This document shows, one piece after another, positions 58,704 to 64,000 of a stretch of DNA of 64,000 bases. Position numbers and translations under genes: made by a program. The stretch is from Bacteroidales bacterium (GTDB taxonomy: Bacteria; Bacteroidota; Bacteroidia; Bacteroidales; P3). The DNA lies in the NCBI GenBank assembly GCA_017616895.1, contig JAFZXE010000012.1, forward strand, positions 93,582 through 157,581, read 5' to 3'. How positions within the stretch are numbered: position 1 is the first letter of the stretch; each line of letters begins with the position of its first letter. Under the pieces are notes generated by a model. That model was not told the origin of the DNA. It made no database searches and saw nothing but the letters and a program-made list of their open reading frames with translations.

Positions 58704-60263
58704 CTACAGCGGCAAATTGCAGTGCTTCTTCATCGGTATCGAGTCTTTCTTTGTCGAGAGTACCTGCAGCGCGCGTATCACGCGGAACCTTGTGTTTCTC
58801 GGCTCGATCACGTCGTCGATATAGCCGTATTTGGCCGCGTTGTACGGGTTCGCAAACTGGTCGTTGTACTCCTTCTCCTTCTCGGCGATGAATTTGGCTT
58901 TCTCGTCCGGGTCGGTTATCTCTTTCAGTGCGCGTCCCTGCAGCACCTCGGTGGCTCCGCTGGCTCCCATCACCGCTATCTGCGCCGTCGGCCATGCATA
59001 GTTGATGTCGCTCCTCAGCTGCTTGCAGCTCATCACGATGTGCGCACCGCCGTAGCTCTTTCTCAGCGTCACCGTCACCTTAGGCACCGTGGCTTCGCCG
59101 TAGGCGTAAAGCATCTTCGCACCGTGTACGATCACACCGTTATACTCTTGGCCGGTTCCGGGCAGGAAGCCGGGCACGTCAACCAACGTCACAAGCGGTA
59201 TGTTGAACGCGTCGCAGAATCTCACGAATCGCGCGCCCTTTCTCGAAGCGTTGCAGTCCAGCACGCCCGCCATAGCCTTCGGCTGGTTGGCCACCACGCC
59301 TACGCTGCGGCCGCCCATCCTGGCAAATCCGACCACCAGGTTCGGAGCGAACTTCTCGTGCACTTCCAGGAACTTGCCGTCATCGACGATGGCGTTGATA
59401 ACCTCCTTCACGTCGTATGGCGTGTTCGGGTTCTCGGGTATGATGGCGTTCAGCGAGTCCTCCATTCTGTCAATCGGGTCGTCGGTCTCCACCATCGGGG
59501 CATCTTCGAAGTTGTTGCTCGGTATATATCCCACCAGGTCGCGTATCAGCTCGATGGTCGATTCCTCGGTCTCGCCCACGAAATGGGCCACACCGCTCTT
59601 CGTGGCGTGAACCATCGCGCCGCCCAGCTTGTCAACCGTCACATCTTCGCCCGTCACCGTCTTCACCACCTTCGGACCCGTCAGGAACATGTAGCTGTTC
59701 TCCTTGGTCATCATGATGAAGTCGGTCAACGCCGGACTATACACCGCGCCGCCGGCACAGGGTCCGAAGATCGCACTGATCTGCGGCACCACACCCGACG
59801 CCAATATGTTTCTCTCGAATATCTCCGCATATCCGGCCAGCGAGTTGCAGCCTTCCTGTATTCTCGCTCCGCCCGAGTCGTTCAATCCAATCACAGGGGC
59901 TCCCACCTTCATCGCCTGATCCATCACCTTGCAGATCTTCAGCGACATCGTTTCGCTCAGCGATCCGGCAAACACCGTGAAATCCTGGGCGAACACATAA
60001 ACCAAACGTCCGTTGATCGTGCCGTAACCCGTCACCACTCCGTCACCCAGGAACGACTGTTTCTGCATGTCGAAGTTCGTGCAGCGGTGGGTGACAAACA
60101 TGTCAAATTCCTCAAACGAGCCTTCGTCCAGCAGCATCGCGATCCTCTCGCGCGCCGTCAGCTTGCCCTGCTCGTGCTGTTTGTCAATACGCTTCTGGCC
60201 TCCACCCATGCGGGCTTCGGTCCTCTTGTCAAGAAGCTCTTTTATTTTCTGTTCAAAAGCCAT
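58704..60263 (-). CDS. mmdA: Methylmalonyl-CoA decarboxylase alpha subunit (carboxyltransferase)
   Basis: 519 residues. Transfers the carboxyl group from (S)-methylmalonyl-CoA to biotin, giving propionyl-CoA. Crotonase-like two-domain fold with family motifs [55 protein letters not shown], the C-terminal [18 protein letters not shown] and [11 protein letters not shown]. The acyl-CoA carboxylase PccB has the same fold, but the operon (OadB, OadG, biotin carrier, epimerase) indicates the Na+ pump. The tail ([20 protein letters not shown]) is normal for Bacteroidota. Confidence 0.94.
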   Translation of the reverse strand: MAFEQKIKELLDKRTEARMGGGQKRIDKQHEQGKLTARERIAMLLDEGSFEEFDMFVTHRCTNFDMQKQSFLGDGVVTGYGTINGRLVYVFAQDFTVFAGSLSETMSLKICKVMDQAMKVGAPVIGLNDSGGARIQEGCNSLAGYAEIFERNILASGVVPQISAIFGPCAGGAVYSPALTDFIMMTKENSYMFLTGPKVVKTVTGEDVTVDKLGGAMVHATKSGVAHFVGETEESTIELIRDLVGYIPSNNFEDAPMVETDDPIDRMEDSLNAIIPENPNTPYDVKEVINAIVDDGKFLEVHEKFAPNLVVGFARMGGRSVGVVANQPKAMAGVLDCNASRKGARFVRFCDAFNIPLVTLVDVPGFLPGTGQEYNGVIVHGAKMLYAYGEATVPKVTVTLRKSYGGAHIVMSCKQLRSDINYAWPTAQIAVMGASGATEVLQGRALKEITDPDEKAKFIAEKEKEYNDQFANPYNAAKYGYIDDVIEPRNTRFRVIRALQVLSTKKDSIPMKKHCNLPL

Positions 60264-60422
60264 AATGTGTTTTTGATTAAAAGGTTATTGTATTCGGGAC
60301 CTTCCCTCGAGCCTTAACGCCTCTCGTTCCAGCCCCCTGAAAAAATCATTTTTAGTGCAAGAATGTTCGCTTGTGTTGTTCAATTGTCAATTCACAACTT
60401 CACAACTTCACAATTTCACAAT

Positions 60423-60830
60423 TCACTTACAGCACAGCTCCGTCAACACGCCCAGCGTGCTCTTCGGGTGCAGGAAACCGATGTGCAGCCCTTCGGCGCC
60501 CCCGCGGCTCTCCTTGTCTATCAGGCGCACCCCCTTGCCTTCGGCGTCTTTCAGTGCCTGGTCGGTGTTCTCCACCGCGAAGGCGATGTGGTGCATCCCA
60601 CCCTTGCCGCCGTTCTTCTCTATAAACGAGGCGATGGTGCTCTCCGGGCAGGTCGGCTCCAGCAGCTCGATCTTCACCTCCCCGATTTTGAAGAACGCAG
60701 TCTTCACTTTCTGGTCTTTTACCTCTTCGATGGCGTAGCATTTCAGTCCCATTACATCTTCCCAGTAACGGATAGCTTCGTCCAGGTTCGTCACGGCAAT
60801 GCCGATGTGTTCAATGTGTGATGGTGTCAT
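60423..60830 (-). CDS. mce: Methylmalonyl-CoA epimerase
   Basis: 135 residues, normal for the family. A VOC (glyoxalase) fold: HIEHIGIAVTNLDEAIRYWED with the first metal-binding histidine, KVKTAFFKIGEVKIELLEPT, GGMHHIAFAVENTDQALKD with the second histidine and VLTELC with the metal-binding glutamate. Interconverts (R)- and (S)-methylmalonyl-CoA, the step between methylmalonyl-CoA mutase and the decarboxylase in the succinate to propionate route. First gene of the operon; a -7 box and an 11-bp array lie upstream. Confidence 0.95.
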   Translation of the reverse strand: MTPSHIEHIGIAVTNLDEAIRYWEDVMGLKCYAIEEVKDQKVKTAFFKIGEVKIELLEPTCPESTIASFIEKNGGKGGMHHIAFAVENTDQALKDAEGKGVRLIDKESRGGAEGLHIGFLHPKSTLGVLTELCCK

Positions 60831-60885
60831 AATTGTATTTTGTTGTTAATTATTTCTTTATGTGTGGAATCGGTTAGATTGAAAG

Positions 60886-60893
60886 TGCAAATA
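60886..60893 (-). promoter_or_regulatory. -7 box TATATTTG of the decarboxylase operon
   Basis: Exact TAnnTTTG on the minus strand, 56 bases before the epimerase start. No good TTTG at 19 bases upstream. The 11-bp array begins about 60 bases further upstream. Confidence 0.6.
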
Positions 60894-60952
60894 TACTAAT
60901 TTTTCTTAATACATCTATAAATAAAATAGAATCATTGTCGAAAAATTCATAG

Positions 60953-60996
60953 TGGGTGTTAGTAGGGCGTTGGTAGGGCGTTGGTAGGTTGCCTGC
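60953..60996 (-). repeat. 11-bp-period array, copy E
   Basis: Plus-strand units GTGGGTGTTAG, TAGGGCGTTGG, TAGGGCGTTGG, TAGGTTGCCTG; read on the minus strand they contain CGCCCTACCAA twice, as in array A. Located upstream of the decarboxylase operon promoter. Confidence 0.8.
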
Positions 60997-61049
60997 GGTT
61001 AACGGTCGGAGTTGCGGATTGCTGATTCACCCCAACGGTCAATAGTCTC

Positions 61050-61085
61050 AAAAAAGAAAACCCCAAGGGGATTTCCTTGGGGTTG
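61050..61085 (-). terminator. Intrinsic terminator after clpB
   Basis: AACCCCAAGG (61059-61068) pairs with CCTTGGGGTT (61075-61084), loop 6 nt; on the minus strand followed by TTCTTTTTT. Confidence 0.9.
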
Positions 61086-61116
61086 GAATGTTCTAAAGTT
61101 TTTGTTTCAGAATGGC

Positions 61117-63699
61117 TTACTGCCTGAACACGAACTGCCCGTCGTCTTCGTCGATGAGGATATTGTCCTTCGGGTTGATTTTGTCCTCCAGAATCTGTTT
61201 CGACAGCTCGTTGAGCAGCGTTCTTTGGATGACTCGTTTGATGGGGCGCGCTCCCATCGAGGGATCGTAGCCCTCGTTGGCGATATGGTCGATGACCTTG
61301 TCTGTGGCTGAGATGATTATGTCGTTCTTCTCGAGCGTCTTTGCCAGCAGGTTGATCTGCAGCTTCACTATCTCGCGCACCTGCGTCAGGTCGAGCGGCT
61401 TGAACATCACCACTTCGTCAATCCTGTTCAGAAATTCGGGTCTTATCCGCTGCCTCAGCATGTTCATTATCTCCTCCTTTGTCTTCTCCATATCCTGAGT
61501 CGAGACTTCTCCGTCGTCGATGTGACGCTGAATCAGTTCGCTGCCGAGGTTCGAGGTCATAATTATGATGGTGTTGCGGAAGTCTGCCGTGCGGCCTTTG
61601 TTGTCGGTCAGTCGTCCGTCCTCTAGCACTTGCAGCAGGGTGTTGAACACATCGGGGTGCGCTTTCTCTATCTCGTCGAACAGTACTATAGAGTACGGTT
61701 TTCTTCTCACCGCTTCGGTCAGCTGGCCGCTCTCGTCGTATCCGACATATCCCGGAGGTGCTCCTATAAGCCTCGAGATCGAGTGTGGCTCCTGATACTC
61801 CGACATATCGATACGAACCATCATGCTTTCGTCGTCAAACAGCACTTCGGCCAGCGCTCTCGCCAGTTCGGTCTTTCCGACTCCGGTTGTGCCCAGAAAC
61901 AGGAATGATCCTACGGGTCTATGCGAGTCGGCCAATCCCGTGCGGCTCCTTCTCACAGCGTTGGCCACCAGGGCGACAGCCTCGTCCTGTCCCACGATTC
62001 GTTTGTGCAGCTCGTCTTCGAGGTGCAGCAATCGTTCTCTTTCCGACTGCAGCATCCTGGTAACAGGGATGCCTGTCCAGCGCGACACCACTTCGGCCAC
62101 TTGCTCCGAATCGACCTCCTCGTTTATCATGGCGTTGTCGGCCTGCATCGCTTTCAGTTGCGATTTCAGGTCTTCGACGTGTTTCTCGGCTTCCTTGATG
62201 CGGCCGTAGCGCAATTCGGCCACCTTGCCGTAATCGCCGGCTCTCTCGGCCTGTTCGGCTTCGAATTTGTACGACTCTATGTTTTTTACCTCGGTTTGAA
62301 TCTCTTCGACAATGCTTTTCTCGTTCTGCCAGCGGGCCTTCATCTGGTTGCGCTGCTCGCCCAGCTGGTTTATCTCGTTCGACAGCTGAGCCAGCTTCTC
62401 CTGGTCGTTCTCGCGCTTTATCGCTTCTCGCTCAATCTCGAGTTGGCGTATCTTGCGTTCAATCTCGTCGAGTTCTTCAGGCACCGAGTCGATTTCAAGC
62501 CTCAGTTTTGCAGCCGCCTCGTCTATCAGGTCGATAGCCTTGTCGGGCAGGAATCGGTCGCTGATATATCGGTTCGACAGTTCGGCTGCCGCGATGATGG
62601 CTTCGTCTTTGATACGCACCTTGTGGTGCACCTCGTAGCGCTCTTTCAAGCCACGAAGTATCGAAATCGTGTCGGCCACGTTGGGTTCGTCGATCAGTAC
62701 GCTCTGGAACCTGCGCGCCAGCGCCTTGTCTTTCTCGAAATACTTCTGGTATTCGGCAAGTGTTGTGGCACCTATGGCCCTCAGTTCGCCACGTGCCAAC
62801 GCGGGTTTCAGTATGTTTGCGGCATCCATCGCGCCTTCGCCGCCGCCGGCTCCTACGAGGGTGTGAATCTCGTCGATGAAGAGGATTATCTCGCCGTCGG
62901 CTTCGCATACTTCTCTTATCACCGACTTCAACCGCTCCTCGAATTCGCCCTTGTATTTAGCGCCCGCAATCAACGCACCCATATCCAGCGAGAATATGGT
63001 TTTCGACTTCAGGTTTTCGGGCACATCGCCCGACACGATTCTGTGGGCCAACCCTTCGGCTATGGCGGTCTTTCCCACGCCGGGTTCGCCAATCAGTATG
63101 GGGTTGTTCTTCGTTCGGCGCGAGAGGATTTGCAGCACACGGCGTATCTCGTCGTCTCTGCCTATCACCGGGTCGAGCTTGCCCGCCTGCGCCAGTTGGT
63201 TGAGGTTCTTGGCGTATTTGTTCAGCGCGTTGAACGACTCTTCGGCGCTCTGCGACGCCACCTTGCTCCCTTTCCGTAGGTCGGCTATGGCGGCTTTGAG
63301 GCCTTTCTCACTTACTCCCGAGCCTTGAAGCATCTTGGCAACCTGGTCGTTGCCATCCACAAGTCCGAGCAGCATGTGCTCTACCGACACAAAGTCGTCT
63401 CCCATCGCAGTTGCCGTCTGCGAGGCTTTCACAAGGGCTTTGTTGGCGTCGTTTGAAAGATACTGGTCGCCTCCGCTTACCTTGGGCATCGACTGCAGCA
63501 TTGTGTCGGTCTGCTTGCTGATGTAGGTTACGTTGGCGTCGAGTTTTTTGAAAAGATAGGGTGTGACGTTTTCGTCAACGGAAAGAAGCCCTTTCAGCAG
63601 ATGGCTTGTCTCAATCGCTTGGTGCTGGTTCACCGAGGCAATCTCCTGTGCCTTCTGCACGGCTTCCTGTGCTTTGATTGTAAAATTGTTGAGGTTCAT
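61117..63699 (-). CDS. clpB: Disaggregase ClpB (Hsp100)
   Basis: 860 residues. Pulls proteins out of aggregates together with DnaK. Layout: N-domain 1-145 ([16 protein letters not shown]), AAA-1 with Walker [15 protein letters not shown], the coiled-coil middle domain about 400-520 ([20 protein letters not shown]), AAA-2 with [18 protein letters not shown], and the C-terminal domain. YPTYPG-type pore loop is [13 protein letters not shown] in AAA-2. The start is the ATG at 63697-63699. No CIRCE or sigma-32-like site is seen upstream; the leader is made of repeats. Confidence 0.98.
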   Translation of the reverse strand: MNLNNFTIKAQEAVQKAQEIASVNQHQAIETSHLLKGLLSVDENVTPYLFKKLDANVTYISKQTDTMLQSMPKVSGGDQYLSNDANKALVKASQTATAMGDDFVSVEHMLLGLVDGNDQVAKMLQGSGVSEKGLKAAIADLRKGSKVASQSAEESFNALNKYAKNLNQLAQAGKLDPVIGRDDEIRRVLQILSRRTKNNPILIGEPGVGKTAIAEGLAHRIVSGDVPENLKSKTIFSLDMGALIAGAKYKGEFEERLKSVIREVCEADGEIILFIDEIHTLVGAGGGEGAMDAANILKPALARGELRAIGATTLAEYQKYFEKDKALARRFQSVLIDEPNVADTISILRGLKERYEVHHKVRIKDEAIIAAAELSNRYISDRFLPDKAIDLIDEAAAKLRLEIDSVPEELDEIERKIRQLEIEREAIKRENDQEKLAQLSNEINQLGEQRNQMKARWQNEKSIVEEIQTEVKNIESYKFEAEQAERAGDYGKVAELRYGRIKEAEKHVEDLKSQLKAMQADNAMINEEVDSEQVAEVVSRWTGIPVTRMLQSERERLLHLEDELHKRIVGQDEAVALVANAVRRSRTGLADSHRPVGSFLFLGTTGVGKTELARALAEVLFDDESMMVRIDMSEYQEPHSISRLIGAPPGYVGYDESGQLTEAVRRKPYSIVLFDEIEKAHPDVFNTLLQVLEDGRLTDNKGRTADFRNTIIIMTSNLGSELIQRHIDDGEVSTQDMEKTKEEIMNMLRQRIRPEFLNRIDEVVMFKPLDLTQVREIVKLQINLLAKTLEKNDIIISATDKVIDHIANEGYDPSMGARPIKRVIQRTLLNELSKQILEDKINPKDNILIDEDDGQFVFRQ

Positions 63700-63778
63700 A
63701 TTGCTTTTGTTTTTGTTATCTTTATCGTTATCGTTTTACGGTGAGAAATATTTCAGAGATTTTGGAGAAATCTTTCAG

Positions 63779-63828
63779 GTCACAGGTCACTGGTCACAGA
63801 TCACAGGTCACAGGTCACAGGTCACCAA
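63779..63828. repeat. Seven units of the 7-bp repeat AGGTCAC
   Basis: AGGTCAC, AGGTCAC, TGGTCAC, AGATCAC, then three AGGTCAC. Reverse complement of the GTGACCT unit of the array at 28917. Confidence 0.85.
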
Positions 63829-63849
63829 TCTTGTTCTATTTCTTCTCTA

Positions 63850-63975
63850 ATTCTGTTCTATTTCTTTATCGTTTTCGTTATTGTTATCGTTATTGTTATC
63901 GTTATTGTTATCGTTATTGTTATCGTTATTGTTATTGTTATCGTTATCGTTATCTTTATCGTTATCTTTATCGTT
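63850..63975. repeat. Hexamer tract GTTATT/GTTATC
   Basis: About 20 hexamers; in the middle they alternate strictly as a 12-bp unit GTTATTGTTATC (five times), then become GTTATC and TTTATC. A long simple repeat of this kind is prone to length change. Confidence 0.9.
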
Positions 63976-64000
63976 TACCACAATATCAACACCATTATTA

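Larger units (their letters stand above)
63700..64000. other. Repeat-filled region upstream of clpB
   Basis: No gene. It contains GTTATC hexamers at 63715, seven AGGTCAC heptamers (63779-63828) and a long GTTATT/GTTATC hexamer tract to about 63975. The window ends here, so the upstream neighbour is unknown. Confidence 0.7.

Noticed and set aside
58647-60317. 556-codon open frame antisense to mmdA
   Set aside because: Shadow of the carboxyltransferase gene; the composition (very His/Arg-rich) is not that of a real protein.
61921-63279. 452-codon open frame antisense to clpB
   Set aside because: Shadow frame; no motifs, and ClpB is unmistakable on the other strand.

Overview
The window comes from a member of the Bacteroidota, most likely a gut- or rumen-type Bacteroidales. 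It carries a set of type IX secretion (T9SS) genes (PorU, PorV, PorP/SprF, GldK/PorK) and three proteins ending in a T9SS type A sorting domain. It also has SusC-like TonB receptor architecture, FloA/NfeD, a sodium-pumping methylmalonyl-CoA decarboxylase and promoters of the TTTG/TAnnTTTG type. There is no sign of a plasmid, prophage, CRISPR array, rRNA or tRNA gene. Most genes look moderately GC-rich. Intergenic DNA is unusually full of short-period degenerate tandem repeats.

Layout. 1-4.4 kb (minus strand): tRNA-dihydrouridine synthase (cut by the window edge), CvpA, secreted FKBP isomerase, valyl-tRNA synthetase. 5.0-12.7 kb (plus): RecN, M23 lipoprotein, shikimate kinase, HtrA protease, MATE exporter, YbjQ protein, small lipoprotein. 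12.8-18.4 kb: a divergent pair, a 1290-residue fibronectin-III T9SS adhesin and a secreted beta-helix protein. 18.5-22.5 kb (minus): an AT-rich two-gene MoxR ATPase/VWA module. 22.6-24.6 kb: DnaK with a sigma-54-like promoter. 24.85-27.8 kb (plus): small coiled-coil protein, RecR, GH3 lipoprotein, 57-residue lipoprotein, SprT-like metalloprotein. 27.9-37.7 kb (minus): FloA, NfeD, ClpS, IspF, PorV, PorU and two paralogous T9SS cargo proteins. 38.3-42.0 kb (plus): DUF6266-like protein, PorP, GldK. 42.1-50.9 kb (minus): HAD phosphatase, BASS-type transporter, purine nucleoside phosphorylase, bifunctional nuclease-like protein, RdgB, and a MacB/ATPase/MacA/TolC export system. 51.2-55.1 kb (plus): TonB-dependent receptor and an M16-like protein lacking the zinc motif. 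55.3-60.8 kb (minus): the decarboxylase operon (epimerase, carboxyltransferase, a cysteine-rich lipoprotein, an enlarged gamma subunit, biotin carrier, beta subunit), which converts methylmalonyl-CoA to propionyl-CoA and pumps Na+. 61.1-63.7 kb: ClpB.

Most interesting. (1) The MoxR/VWA pair at 18.5-22.5 kb looks horizontally acquired. Its VWA protein begins with a helical domain carrying an R-x4-H motif in a HepT/HEPN-like context, so it may be a conflict (defence) system with a built-in RNase. (2) Five intergenic arrays share an exact 11-bp period although their sequences differ, each upstream of a gene start. (3) Eight copies of a small hairpin element all lie in the sense orientation at or just past the 3' end of a gene, two of them supplying the last codons. 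(4) The 7-, 8- and 9-bp repeat families of the intergenic DNA also occur inside coding regions without breaking the frame. (5) dnaK has a near-perfect -24/-12 promoter. (6) A Cys/His-rich lipoprotein and a gamma subunit with a Met/His-rich periplasmic domain sit in the Na+-decarboxylase operon.
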